Assembly (NCBI GenBank): GCA_018882795.1
Contig: VERJ01000006.1
Coordinates: 1 to 60,349 of the forward strand
Source of the DNA: Burkholderiaceae bacterium
GTDB taxonomy: Bacteria; Pseudomonadota; Gammaproteobacteria; Burkholderiales; Burkholderiaceae_A
Reading direction: 5' to 3'
Length of the DNA stretch: 60,349 nucleotides
The notes beneath the pieces were generated by a model. It made no database searches. It saw nothing but the letters and a program-made list of their open reading frames with translations, and was not told the DNA's origin. Below, in pieces: positions 1 through 10,200 of this stretch. The stretch's first letter is position 1. Every line of letters starts with the position of its first letter. A program made the translations under genes and the position numbers.

Positions 1-462
1 GCGATACGCTGGCACCTTGGCCCGCAGTGCTGCAGGGAGAGCGCCGCGCAGCAGCTGACCAAGCCGCATCGCGGGGCCAAACCATGATGATGTCAGCCCA
101 GCCTTCAGCAGACTGCGCATGAAGCGCTCACTGGCAGGCCGCTCAACACGTTCTTCAAGCAACTCTCGGCCAATGTCCACCAGCTTGCCATACTCAACAC
201 CCGCGGGGCAGGTGGTCTCGCAATTGCGGCAGGTGAGGCATCGATCCAGATGGACCTGGGTCTCACGCGTGACATCAACGCCCTCGACCATCTGCTTGAT
301 CATGTAGATACGGCCACGTGGACCGTCGCGTTCGTCACCAAGAATCTGATAAGTTGGGCAGGTGGCAGTACAAAAGCCGCAATGCACGCATCGACGCAGG
401 ATCTCTTGCGCGATCAGACCCTTGGGTGTGCCGGCATAGCGTGGGGCAAGTGTGGTTTCCAT
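1..462 (-). CDS. glcF: Glycolate oxidase iron-sulfur subunit GlcF (N-terminal part, runs off the window)
   Basis: Partial gene: the frame is open from the ATG at 462 to the window edge (154 codons). GlcF is the 4Fe-4S electron-transfer subunit of the membrane-associated glycolate oxidase GlcDEF, which oxidises glycolate to glyoxylate. Two ferredoxin-type cysteine clusters are visible, CVHCGFCTATCP near residues 25-36 and CLTCRNCETTCP near residues 75-86, as expected for the N-terminal half of this roughly 400-aa family. It lies 12 bp after glcE on the same strand and is the third gene of a glcD-glcE-glcF operon. The C-terminal cysteine-rich domains lie outside the window. Confidence 0.93.
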   Translation of the reverse strand, partial: METTLAPRYAGTPKGLIAQEILRRCVHCGFCTATCPTYQILGDERDGPRGRIYMIKQMVEGVDVTRETQVHLDRCLTCRNCETTCPAGVEYGKLVDIGRELLEERVERPASERFMRSLLKAGLTSSWFGPAMRLGQLLRGALPAALRAKVPAYR

Positions 463-474
463 AAAAATTCTTGA

Positions 475-1596
475 TCAGAGGCCTGCGAACATTCTGCCGG
501 GGTTGAAAATCCGATTGGGATCAAGCTCTTGCTTGAGCCGATGATGGATTTTCATCAGTGCGGGCGAGAGTTCAGAGAAGACACCTTCTTTTTGACGCGT
601 TTCGGCACGGGCTGAGCGAAATAGCGTGGCATGTCCGCCATGCTGAGCAGCAATGGCGCGAAGGCGTTGTCCGGGCGCATTGGTCTTCACCCAACGCAGG
701 GCCCCACCCCACTCGAGCCATTGGGGCTCGACAATCTCCGACAGGTGAGGTGTGATGGAGGGCACCGACAGACGCCAGAGATTGACATCCGCAACAGCCG
801 CATCAAGCGCAAAAAAACCATCCTCGTGATCACGCAACCGTTGCCAATAGGCCTGCGCCTCTGGCTGTGGCATGACATCGCCGCCAAGCTTTTCTTTCGC
901 CGCGCGAATCGCAGCCGCCGCGCCCGAGAGGCGGACTGCAAGCTGACCATCACGCCAACTGGTGGCAGCGATTGGCAGGGGCTGACCGCCCCAGGCATTG
1001 GCCCACTCAATCGACTGCTCGGCTGAGACAGAAAACACCAACGTGGCATCTGCGGGCGGCATGGGTAGCACTTTCAGTGACACATCGACCATGAGTCCCA
1101 ACGTGCCCAAAGCGCCCGTATGCAGCCGAGAGATGTCATAGCCCGCCACGTTTTTCATGACCGTGCCACCAAATCTTGTGGGCTCAGCCTGCGCATCCAG
1201 CACCGTCATGCCCAACACGAAATCCTTTGCAGCCCCCGCCGACATACGGCGGGGACCCGAGAGGCCACTGGCCATCATGCCACCCACAGTACCCCGACCA
1301 GAGAAACGGGGCGGCTCAAAGGCCAGCATCTGTCTGGACTTGGCAAGCACGGCTTCCAGTTCTGTGATCGGTGTGCCGCAACGGGCGACCACCACGAGTT
1401 CCGCGGGGTCATAGTCCACCACGCCGGTATGCGGCAGTGTGGTGAGGATCTGGGCCGAATCATCAGCGGGCATGCCATAAAAATCTTTCGAACCCTGACC
1501 GCGGATACGCAAAGCGCGGCCAGATGCGCCCGCCTCGCGGATCATGTCGGCAGACTGCCGCAGCCAATCGGGATCGTGGGGGGTAGGGGGTGACAT
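475..1596 (-). CDS. glcE: Glycolate oxidase FAD-binding subunit GlcE
   Basis: A 373-aa protein of the FAD-binding type 4 (PCMH) fold, the smaller flavin-type subunit of glycolate oxidase. The N-terminal region holds LRIRGQGSKDFYG and later GRGTVGGMMASGLSGPRR, the pyrophosphate-binding part of the fold, then a GGTVMKNVAGYD segment characteristic of GlcE. The C-terminus (LDPNRIFNPGRMF) is the conserved end of FAD-linked oxidases. Its ATG shares one base with the glcD stop (TGATG), which suggests translational coupling. Length is slightly above the E. coli protein. Confidence 0.93.
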   Translation of the reverse strand: MSPPTPHDPDWLRQSADMIREAGASGRALRIRGQGSKDFYGMPADDSAQILTTLPHTGVVDYDPAELVVVARCGTPITELEAVLAKSRQMLAFEPPRFSGRGTVGGMMASGLSGPRRMSAGAAKDFVLGMTVLDAQAEPTRFGGTVMKNVAGYDISRLHTGALGTLGLMVDVSLKVLPMPPADATLVFSVSAEQSIEWANAWGGQPLPIAATSWRDGQLAVRLSGAAAAIRAAKEKLGGDVMPQPEAQAYWQRLRDHEDGFFALDAAVADVNLWRLSVPSITPHLSEIVEPQWLEWGGALRWVKTNAPGQRLRAIAAQHGGHATLFRSARAETRQKEGVFSELSPALMKIHHRLKQELDPNRIFNPGRMFAGL

Positions 1597-3119
1597 CAGA
1601 AACGAGGCAGGTCAGGAAACTTTAAGGCACCACGATGCACATGCATCTTGCCGTACTCCGCGCATCGGGAGAGTGTGGGGATAGCCTTGCCGGGATTGAG
1701 CAGGCCAGCAGGATCAAATCCACGCTTGACTGCAAAAAATGTGATGCGCTCTTGTGGGGAAAACTGAACACACATGCTGTTGATCTTCTCAAGGCCAACC
1801 CCATGCTCACCGGTCACGGTGCCACCGTACTCCACGCAGGTCTCCAGGATCTCTGCGCCAAAAAGCTCGGCACGATGAAATTCCCCGGGGTTTGCAGCAT
1901 CAAAAAGAATTAGGGGATGAAGATTGCCATCACCAGCATGAAACACGTTGAGGCAAGCAAGTCCATACTTGCCTTCCATCTCGGCAATACGATTGAGCAT
2001 CTCACCCAGCTTGGCACGCGGAATCGTGCCATCCATGCAGTAGTAATCGGCAGCGACACGGCCCGCCGCAGAGAAAGCGGCCTTTCTCCCGGACCAAAAT
2101 CGCAGTCGCTGCTCCTCGGTCTCAGAGACCCGTAGGTCTGTCGCGCCGCTCGCAAAGAGAGATTCCTTCATGCGGGCGATTTCTTCTTCGACCTCTTCGG
2201 GAGTGCCATCAGACTCGCACAACAGAATCGCCTTGGCCTGAAGGTCATAGCCGGCGTGCACGAACTCCTCGACGGCCTGAGTCATGCGCTGGTCCATCAT
2301 TTCAAGGCCGGCAGGAATGATGCCAGCCGCAATCAGATTGGCCACCGCATGGCCGGATTTCTCGACATCATCGAACGACGCCATGATCACCCGGGCCAAC
2401 TGCGGCTTTGGTATCAGCTTGACCGTGACTTCGGTCACGACGGTCAGCATGCCCTCGGAGCCGATCACCAACGATAACAAATCAAGGCCAGGCGCATCCA
2501 GGCCTGCCGAACCATACTCAACGATATCGCCCTCAATGGTGACACCACGGATCCGAAGAATATTGTTCACAGTAAGGCCATATTTCAGGCAATGCACACC
2601 ACCAGAATTCTCAGCGACATTGCCGCCAATCGAACAGGCGATCTGCGATGAGGGATCGGGAGCGTAGTAAAGATTAAACGGCGCTGCGGCCTCGGAGATC
2701 GCCGCATTTCTCACGCCGGGCTGCACCCGCGCGGTCCTTGATGCAGGGTCGACCGCAATAATTGATTTCAGTCGGGCGAGCGACAGCACAATGCCACCCC
2801 GGTGTGGTGTTGCACCGCCGGATAAGCCCGTGCCGGACCCCCGGGCCACCACGGGGACATCGAGTCGATGGGCAGTTCTCAAGACCTCAACCACCTGGGA
2901 TTCCTCAGTGGGAAGCACCACCACAGCAGGCATCTGACGATAGCCGGAGAGCCCATCGCACTCATAGGGGCGTAAGGCCTCATCGGTCGTGAGCAATGCG
3001 GCCTGGGGCAAGACCCGGGCCAATCCCGCAATGAGTTCAACACGCTTGGCTTCATCCATAGGCCTGGTGAAGTCAGCAAAGCGCAGCTCACCGAGTTGAA
3101 GTTCACGAGGAGCATTCAT
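1596..3119 (-). CDS. glcD: Glycolate oxidase flavoprotein subunit GlcD
   Basis: A 507-aa FAD-linked oxidase, the catalytic subunit of glycolate oxidase (glycolate to glyoxylate, electrons passed via GlcF towards quinone). The FAD-binding PCMH domain is marked by VVARGSGTGLSGGATPH near residues 90-106 and by IGGNVAENSGGVHCLKYG. The C-terminal cap has NVFHAGDGNLHPLI and TGEHGVGLEK, the metal/substrate-site signatures of the D-lactate/glycolate dehydrogenase family. It is the first gene of the glcDEF operon, divergent from the adenosyltransferase gene across about 87 bp that contains an 18-bp inverted repeat. Confidence 0.95.
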   Translation of the reverse strand: MNAPRELQLGELRFADFTRPMDEAKRVELIAGLARVLPQAALLTTDEALRPYECDGLSGYRQMPAVVVLPTEESQVVEVLRTAHRLDVPVVARGSGTGLSGGATPHRGGIVLSLARLKSIIAVDPASRTARVQPGVRNAAISEAAAPFNLYYAPDPSSQIACSIGGNVAENSGGVHCLKYGLTVNNILRIRGVTIEGDIVEYGSAGLDAPGLDLLSLVIGSEGMLTVVTEVTVKLIPKPQLARVIMASFDDVEKSGHAVANLIAAGIIPAGLEMMDQRMTQAVEEFVHAGYDLQAKAILLCESDGTPEEVEEEIARMKESLFASGATDLRVSETEEQRLRFWSGRKAAFSAAGRVAADYYCMDGTIPRAKLGEMLNRIAEMEGKYGLACLNVFHAGDGNLHPLILFDAANPGEFHRAELFGAEILETCVEYGGTVTGEHGVGLEKINSMCVQFSPQERITFFAVKRGFDPAGLLNPGKAIPTLSRCAEYGKMHVHRGALKFPDLPRF

Positions 3120-3161
3120 ACTTTTTATCTCTGTTGTCGATGCCGTCTTGCGCGTGTTCGT

Positions 3162-3179
3162 TAGAATGTCTGCATTCTA
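3162..3179. promoter_or_regulatory. Perfect 7-bp inverted repeat in the glcD / adenosyltransferase divergent region
   Basis: The arms TAGAATG and CATTCTA are separated by TCTG, in the only gap between the divergent glcDEF operon and the adenosyltransferase gene. Its size suits a dimeric repressor or activator site (GntR-type GlcC regulators control glc operons elsewhere), but no regulator gene is visible here and the assignment is inference. Confidence 0.3.
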
Positions 3180-3206
3180 GATCAAGCCCATTCCCGATAA
3201 CCCCGT

Positions 3207-3767
3207 ATGGCCAACCGACTCTCCGCAATCACCACCCGTACGGGCGACGATGGCACCACCGGGCTGGGCGACGGCAGCCGCATCTCGAAAGACCATGCCC
3301 GAATCAATGCAATCGGGGATGTCGACGAGCTCAACAGCAATATCGGGGTCCTACTCGCTGAGCCCCTGCCATCAGAAGTCCGCGAGGTACTGATCGAAGT
3401 GCAACACGATCTCTTCGATGTGGGTGGCGAACTCTCAATTCCCGGGTTCGAATTGCTGAAGACGGCCCGTATCCAGAGTCTGGACGAGACCCTTGAAACA
3501 TGGAATGCGGAGCTGCCAAGGCTTGCTGAATTCATTCTGCCAGGAGGCTGCAGGGCCTCTGCCCTGGCCCATGTCTGCCGCACCGTGGCACGTCGCGCCG
3601 AGCGCAATGCGGTACATCTGCGAACGGCCTCGCCTGTGCGCAATGAGATCACCCAATACCTGAACCGTTTGTCAGACTTGCTCTTTGTTGCAGCAAGAAA
3701 ATTGAACCGCAGCCCCGAATGCGAAGGCTCCGGTCAGGATGTGCTCTGGGATCGGGCCCGCAAATAA
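3207..3767 (+). CDS. Cob(I)alamin adenosyltransferase, PduO type
   Basis: A 186-aa ATP:cob(I)alamin adenosyltransferase that makes adenosylcobalamin, the cofactor of enzymes such as methylmalonyl-CoA mutase. The N-terminal ATP-binding signature TRTGDDGTTGLGDGSRISK lies at about residues 11-29, followed by DVDELNSNIG and later RTVARRAERNAV and YLNRLSDLLFVAARKLN, which are typical of the PduO/MMAB trimeric family. Length matches the family. The start ATG lies about 90 bp from the divergent glcD start. No cobalamin biosynthesis genes are nearby, so salvage of imported corrinoid is a reasonable inference. Confidence 0.9.
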   Translation: MANRLSAITTRTGDDGTTGLGDGSRISKDHARINAIGDVDELNSNIGVLLAEPLPSEVREVLIEVQHDLFDVGGELSIPGFELLKTARIQSLDETLETWNAELPRLAEFILPGGCRASALAHVCRTVARRAERNAVHLRTASPVRNEITQYLNRLSDLLFVAARKLNRSPECEGSGQDVLWDRARK

Positions 3768-3818
3768 ACGGTTAAGAACCCCGGGACCTGCGCCCGCCAG
3801 CCGCAGGCCCAGATGGCG

Positions 3819-4919
3819 TTAATTGCCCGAAGACTCAGCGAGCTTCACGCGTCTTGCACGAACGCCCTCAGCCAGATTCTGAAGAATCTTCAGGCTGCCC
3901 TCCCAGTCGATACAGCCATCGGTAATGCTCTGGCCATAGGTCAGGGCCTTACCCGGCACCAGGTCTTGACGGCCCCCCACCAGGTGACTCTCCACCATCA
4001 CACCAAAAATCCGCTGGTCTCCAGCTGCCAACTGCTGGGCAATATTTTCAGAAACCGGCAGCTGGTTCTCGGGTTTCTTGCTGCTATTGGCGTGGCTCAT
4101 GTCGATCATGAGCCGGCACGCCATGTTGGCCGCTGCCGACTCCTTGCAGGCAGCCTCGACACTTGTGGCATCAAAGTTGGGTGCCTTACCGCCGCGAAGA
4201 ATCACATGACAATCCTCGTTGCCGCCAGTCGAGACGATCGCCGAATGGCCCGCCTTGGTCACCGATAAAAAGTGATGCGGGTGGGCCGCGGCCTTGATCG
4301 CATCCAGGGCGATGCGCAGGTTGCCATCGGTACCGTTTTTGAATCCCACCGGGCAGGAAAGGCCGGAGGCCAGCTCGCGATGAACCTGTGATTCCGTGGT
4401 TCTGGCGCCAATCGCACCCCAGGAGACCAGATCCGCAATGTATTGCGGCGAGATCATGTCCAGAAATTCAGTGCCTGCAGGCAGGCCCAATTCATTGATG
4501 TTCAGCAGCAGTTCGCGCGCTGTGCGCAAGCCCAGATTAATGTCGTAGCTGCCGTCGAGTTTTGGATCGTTGATCAGACCCTTCCAGCCGACGGTCGTGC
4601 GGGGCTTCTCAAAGTAGACCCGCATCACGATCTCGAGATCGGCGGCCCAAAGCGCACGCTGTTCGGATAAACGCTTGGCGTATTCCATCGCGGCCTTGGT
4701 GTCGTGAATCGAACAGGGGCCGATGATGACCAACAGCCGGTCATCCATCTCGTGGAGAATGCGGTGAATGGCAAGCCGCGACGCGCTGACCACGTCAGCG
4801 GCAGCGGTCGATGCGGGAAACTCGCGAATCAGGTGGACAGGAGGGGAGAGTTCCTTGATTTCCCGGATCCGAAGATCGTCGATCCGGGCGGGTGTTGCAG
4901 ATTTTGTTGTCGTATCCAT
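3819..4919 (-). CDS. aroG: 3-Deoxy-7-phosphoheptulonate (DAHP) synthase, type I
   Basis: A 366-aa class I DAHP synthase: phosphoenolpyruvate plus erythrose 4-phosphate give DAHP, the entry step of the shikimate pathway. Family features include LLVIIGPCSIHD near residues 62-73, MRVYFEKPRTTVGWKGLINDP, the substrate-site segment GARTTESQVHRELASGLSCPVGFKNGTDGN, and the C-terminal VESHLVGGRQD. Which aromatic amino acid inhibits it cannot be read with confidence; overall it looks closest to AroG. It is the last gene of a yhdP-nitrilase-tldD-aroG unit, starting 9 bp after tldD. Two other shikimate genes (aroE fusion, aroQ) lie elsewhere in the window. Confidence 0.93.
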   Translation of the reverse strand: MDTTTKSATPARIDDLRIREIKELSPPVHLIREFPASTAAADVVSASRLAIHRILHEMDDRLLVIIGPCSIHDTKAAMEYAKRLSEQRALWAADLEIVMRVYFEKPRTTVGWKGLINDPKLDGSYDINLGLRTARELLLNINELGLPAGTEFLDMISPQYIADLVSWGAIGARTTESQVHRELASGLSCPVGFKNGTDGNLRIALDAIKAAAHPHHFLSVTKAGHSAIVSTGGNEDCHVILRGGKAPNFDATSVEAACKESAAANMACRLMIDMSHANSSKKPENQLPVSENIAQQLAAGDQRIFGVMVESHLVGGRQDLVPGKALTYGQSITDGCIDWEGSLKILQNLAEGVRARRVKLAESSGN

Positions 4920-4928
4920 CCGCCTATT

Positions 4929-6398
4929 TTAGCTGGCGGTCCCTCCTACGGTCAGAGACTCGATCCGCAGGGTGGGCTGACCAACGCCAACCGGCACGCT
5001 CTGGCCCTCTTTGCCACAGGTGCCGACACCCGAATCCAATGCAAGGTCATTGCCGATCATGGTGACCCGGGTCAGGGCATCGGGGCCATTGCCAATGATC
5101 GTGGCGCCCTTGACGGGATACTGGATCTTGCCGTGCTCAACCCAGTAAGCCTCGGAGGCGGAAAACACAAACTTGCCGCTGGTGATATCAACCTGACCCC
5201 CACCAAAATTCACGGCATAGAGGCCGCGATCCAGGGAAGCGATGATCTCTTGTGGATCGTCCTTACCAGAGAGCATATAGGTGTTGGTCATACGCGGCAT
5301 AGGCAGGTGGGCATAAGATTCCCTGCGGCCATTGCCCGTTGGCGCCACCTTCATCAGCCGCGCATTGAGTGAGTCCTGGATGTAACCACGCAAGATACCG
5401 TCTTCGATCAGCACATTGCACTGTGTGCCGTGGCCTTCATCATCGACATTGAGCGATCCCCGACGATCCTTCAGTGTGCCGTCATCGACCACCGTGACAC
5501 CCTTGGCCGCTACCTGCTCGCCAATGCGTCCGGAGAATGCTGATGAGCCCTTACGATTGAAATCACCCTCCAGACCATGGCCGACGGCCTCGTGCAGCAG
5601 CACACCCGGCCAGCCAGGCCCCAGCACAACCGGCATGGTCCCTGCCGGCGCAGGTCGCGCATCGAGATTTACAATCGCCTGATGCACCGCCTCCTCAACA
5701 TAATGTTCAATGAGTCGGTCGGTGAACATACTGAGATCAAGCCGACCGCCACCGCCACTTGAGCCCTGCTCGCGTCGGCCATTGTGTTCTGCAATCACCG
5801 TTACCGATAGACGAACCAGGGGACGGATATCTGCAGCCATCAGGCCATCGCTTCTGAGCACCATTACCACATCATATTCACCGGCCAGGGAGGCCATCAC
5901 TTGAATCACACGGCTGTCGCGCTTGCGCGCCATGGCCTCCACGCGGCCCAAGAGATCCACCTTCTGCTGCGCAGTAAGCGCCGCAATCGGATCGAAATCA
6001 CCATAGAGACATTTTGGCGGCACGGCCAGCGCAGGGGATAAGGCAAGCTTGGTCTTGGCCGATTGGCCGGCGCGGGCAATGGCACGCGTGGTGATCGCGG
6101 CCTCGTGCAGAGCCTGGGGACTCAGCACATCAGAATAAGCAAAGGCTGTCTTCTCCCCACTGACCGCACGCACACCCACACCCTGATCAATCGAGAAGCT
6201 GCCGCTCTTCACAATGCCCTCATCCAGGCTCCAGGCTTCCGAGCGGGTGTATTGAAAATAAAGATCGGCGAAGTCCACCTTGTGAGCGAAGATGTCAGAC
6301 AAGGCGCGATGCAAATGATGTTCACTTAGGCCATAAGGCTCAAGAAGCAATTCCTGTGCAGTGGCAAGGGAGGCGATCGCAAGTTCAGCAGGTTTCAT
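4929..6398 (-). CDS. tldD: Metalloprotease TldD
   Basis: A 489-aa TldD/PmbA-family metalloprotease, which acts with TldE on unfolded or microcin-like peptides in the cytoplasm. The zinc-binding HEAVGH motif is at residues 269-274, inside the family block GWPGVLLHEAVGHGLEGD. The C-terminal half carries YMLSGKDDPQEIIASLDRGLYAV and the GQ-rich tail expected for TldD. Length matches E. coli TldD (about 480 aa). It sits between a nitrilase gene and aroG with gaps of 11 and 9 bp, a common betaproteobacterial arrangement. The partner gene tldE/pmbA is not in the window. Confidence 0.95.
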   Translation of the reverse strand: MKPAELAIASLATAQELLLEPYGLSEHHLHRALSDIFAHKVDFADLYFQYTRSEAWSLDEGIVKSGSFSIDQGVGVRAVSGEKTAFAYSDVLSPQALHEAAITTRAIARAGQSAKTKLALSPALAVPPKCLYGDFDPIAALTAQQKVDLLGRVEAMARKRDSRVIQVMASLAGEYDVVMVLRSDGLMAADIRPLVRLSVTVIAEHNGRREQGSSGGGGRLDLSMFTDRLIEHYVEEAVHQAIVNLDARPAPAGTMPVVLGPGWPGVLLHEAVGHGLEGDFNRKGSSAFSGRIGEQVAAKGVTVVDDGTLKDRRGSLNVDDEGHGTQCNVLIEDGILRGYIQDSLNARLMKVAPTGNGRRESYAHLPMPRMTNTYMLSGKDDPQEIIASLDRGLYAVNFGGGQVDITSGKFVFSASEAYWVEHGKIQYPVKGATIIGNGPDALTRVTMIGNDLALDSGVGTCGKEGQSVPVGVGQPTLRIESLTVGGTAS

Positions 6399-6409
6399 GG
6401 TTTGACAAT

Positions 6410-7240
6410 CTAAATCACACGGTGACTGAGGGCTGGCAAGTTTAGGCGAATCTCGGCCAGACGGGCGCGCTCAACCTTGCCGATCACCAGGCCTTCGCCC
6501 TCTGGCAGACAGGCTAAGACCTCGCCCCATGGGTCGACCAGCATGCTGTGGCCCCAAGTCCTGCGGCCGTTTTCGTGCTGACCACCCTGGGCACTCGCAA
6601 GCAAGTAACACTGATTTTCAATGGCACGGGTCCGCAGAAGCAGTTCCCAGTGGGCCCGGCCTGTGGTGTAGGTAAAGGCCGCGGGCATCACGATCAAATC
6701 GAGCATGCCGAGCGCGCGATACAGTTCCGGGAAGCGCAGGTCATAGCAGACTGACAACGCGGTACGGCCGGCCACGGTGTCACAGGCGACCGGCTGGGTG
6801 CCCGGCTCAATGGTTACAGATTCATCGTAAGACTCAGCGCCTTTTTTGAATGCGAAGAGATGGATCTTGTCGTAGCGCGATCGCTCTCGGCCATCGGGGC
6901 CATAGACCAACACGGAATTGCGCACGCGATCGGGGCTGCCCGCCACCAAGGGCACCGTGCCACCGAGCAGCCAGATGCCGTGCATTGCCGCCGTCTCCGA
7001 GAGTGCCTGCTGAATCGGAGCATCGGCCCTCACGCCATGGAGTTCGCGAATCTTCACCTTATCGAACTCAGCGCCCATCACACAGAAGTATTCCGGCAAT
7101 AACACCAACTCAGCCCCACGCGCTGCGGCCTGGGCAACCCAATGCCGCATGCGCTCAAGATTTTCTCGCACGCGGGGCGTGCTAACCATCTGCACAGAAG
7201 CCACCGTGACGGAATCGGAACGCTGAAGTGCTGTGTTCAT
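6410..7240 (-). CDS. Carbon-nitrogen hydrolase (nitrilase superfamily, Nit1/deaminated-glutathione-amidase-like)
   Basis: A 276-aa nitrilase-superfamily amidase. The Glu-Lys-Cys catalytic triad is visible: E50 in LLPEYF, K125 in YDKIHLFAF and C165 in SVCYDLRFPELY. Close relatives next to tldD are annotated as nitrilase or deaminated glutathione amidase (a metabolite-repair enzyme); the exact substrate is inference. It starts 8 bp after the end of yhdP and ends 11 bp before tldD, so it is the second gene of the operon. The ATG at 7240 gives a normal family length. Confidence 0.88.
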   Translation of the reverse strand: MNTALQRSDSVTVASVQMVSTPRVRENLERMRHWVAQAAARGAELVLLPEYFCVMGAEFDKVKIRELHGVRADAPIQQALSETAAMHGIWLLGGTVPLVAGSPDRVRNSVLVYGPDGRERSRYDKIHLFAFKKGAESYDESVTIEPGTQPVACDTVAGRTALSVCYDLRFPELYRALGMLDLIVMPAAFTYTTGRAHWELLLRTRAIENQCYLLASAQGGQHENGRRTWGHSMLVDPWGEVLACLPEGEGLVIGKVERARLAEIRLNLPALSHRVI

Positions 7241-7248
7241 GGATATGC

Positions 7249-10200
7249 TTATTTCGCCTTCATGCTGGGAGAGTCTCTGCGCATTTCCCGGCGCACCGAC
7301 TCCACAACCGGATCATCCCAGCTGCCAGTGACATGGTATTCATAAGATAAAAGCTCGCGGACCGGATTGCGCAGAATGTATTGAGCCACAAAGGCGCCAA
7401 GGCCAATCGCGGGGTTAACCAGGGCCGCATAGCCCAAAGAAGCCAGGCCCGCATTCAGCTCCGGCAGCACCAGCACCCGCAGATCCTGGGTCTCGCGTTT
7501 GATGTCGGCCGAGCCCTCAAGCATGACGGAAGCCTGCACGCCAATGATGCGCAGGTTCTGTGTGCTCGCCTGGCCATTGAGAAACTGCAGGTCACCGCGA
7601 ATCTGCTCATAAGTGAACCCATCAGAAAAGATATCGCGAAAATCCAGTTTGATCCTGCGTGGCAATGATTGCAGATTCAGCACACTGACTAATCGCGCCA
7701 AGCCAGGCTCCGCCTTTAAAAACTGGCCTTGCTGGAGATTCAGGCTGAGATTGCCATTGAGCGCAGCGCCTGAGAAATCCAAAGGCGACCCAGTCCAGTG
7801 CAACGTGCCTTCAATTTTTCCGCTGGTGTCCTTTACCACCCGGGGGTAGCCTGATCGGGCCAACAGGGCCCCGCCATTTTTAATCTGCAGCAGGGTGTTG
7901 AGCGAAGTCCGTGATCGCCTCGGTCCCCGGCCCTGAGACAACATCGCCCACTGGCCCTGGCCAGTGAGTTCGGCGTCGGGGTTGGTTAATGAGAAACGCA
8001 ATATCTCCCAGCTTCGCGTGCTGACCACGGGCGATGCCTGCACCTCCAGCCTGCCCCAGGCCCGCTCACCCACGCGAAAATCGTCCACCACCAGATCGAC
8101 GGTAGGCCACTCTTGGGCCAAGGCATCCGATGCGGATTCCCCAGCAGAGTCCTCGGCAGGCTCGTGCTTGTCCAGCCAGAGACGGACCAATCGGGCCTGC
8201 AGGAGCGCTGCGGGTTTGAGGCCCTTTGCGGCCTTGACCTGCTGGGCCGCCGGTGTCCATTTGAACTGACCGGCCAGCTGCGAGGAGTCCACATCAATGA
8301 TGGTCTCCTTGCGTGAGGAAAGACTACGCTGAACCCTGGCATTCAGTCGTTGTTGATTGCTGCTGATCGCCCAGGTCTGGCTGCCCACTGCGGTGGTGCC
8401 AGGACGTGGCTCCTGGTGCTGGAAATCAATGCGTAAGCCCCAGTCCTCTTTTGCGCTTTTTTTAAATGGCCCAAAAAGCGCGCTGCTCAGACCCTCCAGC
8501 GAACTGCGCACCACCGCTTTGGTGAAGGATTCACGCATGTCAAGCAAAACGCTGTAACGTGTGCTGCCTGAAAGCGTGTTCTTGAATGAAAAACCCAGCG
8601 CCTCTTCTGCCCACTGCTCCAGGCCGGATGCCGTCGCCTGGCCATCAATCTGAAGGCTGAGCGCACCCGATGACTGCGATGCCTTGTCGATCGCCTTGGA
8701 TGTCACACGAATTGGTCCACCGAGACCCTGACCCAGAAGGTCAAACTGGGTGATCCCAGACTCTGTAAACACCATTTCTCCGCTATTGATGGAGACTTCA
8801 GGCAGGGATGGCGCATATCGAAAAATACTCTGGCCTGTGGTGAGGCGGCCCGCCACCTGAGAGCGCTCTGAATTGTCGAGATCAAGCCGCAGACCGAGTA
8901 AGAGCGTGGCCTGGCCTTTGGCGCGCATCTCCGCAGTTGCATCCCGCAACATCGTTCTGGCTGGAGATCGATTGGCGACATCAATCAGTTTCTGAAAATC
9001 CCCCGACAGTGCACCGTCAATCACCAGCAGCGGCCTACTCGCCTGGAGGTCATCAATTCGCGCATCAATTTTTGTGAGACTAAGCTCATTGAGCTTTGCA
9101 CTTTTCGCCTGGGTGCGAAACTGATTGCGATCAAACAGCACATTCGCTTGAATGTTATTAATGATCGGCCAGCCCGGCGCTGGACGGAGTGATGCCCCCT
9201 CGGTCTGAGCATTCACAGTGAATCGACCATCGGCCGCATCGCGAAACGGAAAGCGATCCAGTGGACCACGAAGCTCGAATGTCGCTGAAGTGGCCTTAGC
9301 CGACACCAGTCCATCCTTCAGCCAGGCCCGAGTATCCCTGGCCACGACCAGCGGAACATAATCGACGATCTTTTTGAACTCAGATCGAAGCACCTTGCCA
9401 GTCAAATCCGCAACACCAGGGCCGCCACCCTGCCAGCGATAGCCGCCGGAGACTTCCAGCGCAAGGTCAGGATTAGAGAGCGACAGCTTGCGCACGGTGA
9501 GATCCACCTCGGCCGCAGGAGACTGGCCCTGAGTGCTAAGGAGATGCTTTGCGCTCCAGGACATCTGGGCGTCGAGCCGATCAATCGGAAACGATGGGGA
9601 CTCAAACACCCCAGGAAAACTCAGGCTTGAAGACTTGCTGGCCAAGCTGATCTCCCCGCCTTCCTGGGTGGCCCTAAGTCGGCCGGAGAGGTTGGTAAAA
9701 CCTGGACGTTTGGCCCCCGGCGCGAGCGATAAATTCTCAAACCCGAATTCAATCGAAAAACCTTTTGCTTGATCACCCTCCTCCTGCCAGGAGAGCCTCA
9801 TGTCGCTCAGCGCACCATCGGGCTGAAGGGCAGCAAGCTGATCCCGCCAGTCATCGGGCAGGGGCAGATGTTCCATCAGCCACATTGCGGCGGCGAGATC
9901 GATCGTCTTTGCGGAGACCTTGGCATTCACATTACCCAGATCACGATCACGCGTCACACTTAAGAGCGCAGCCGGAATTTTTGCCGTCGCCTTGAGTTGT
10001 GCAGATTCAAGACTGATGTTTTGGAGACTGACCTCCTGCCGCCGCTCCGAGAGCGTGGTCTGTACGCGGCCTGTCAGCCGTTGCAGCGTCATGGGCTTGC
10101 GGGGCTTACCCCATTGCAACGAAGCATCTGAGAGGTCAAGGTCTACGGTCAGGTCCTCAAGCACACCGGCATCCAGCTGCACCCACGCCCGCATGGCACC

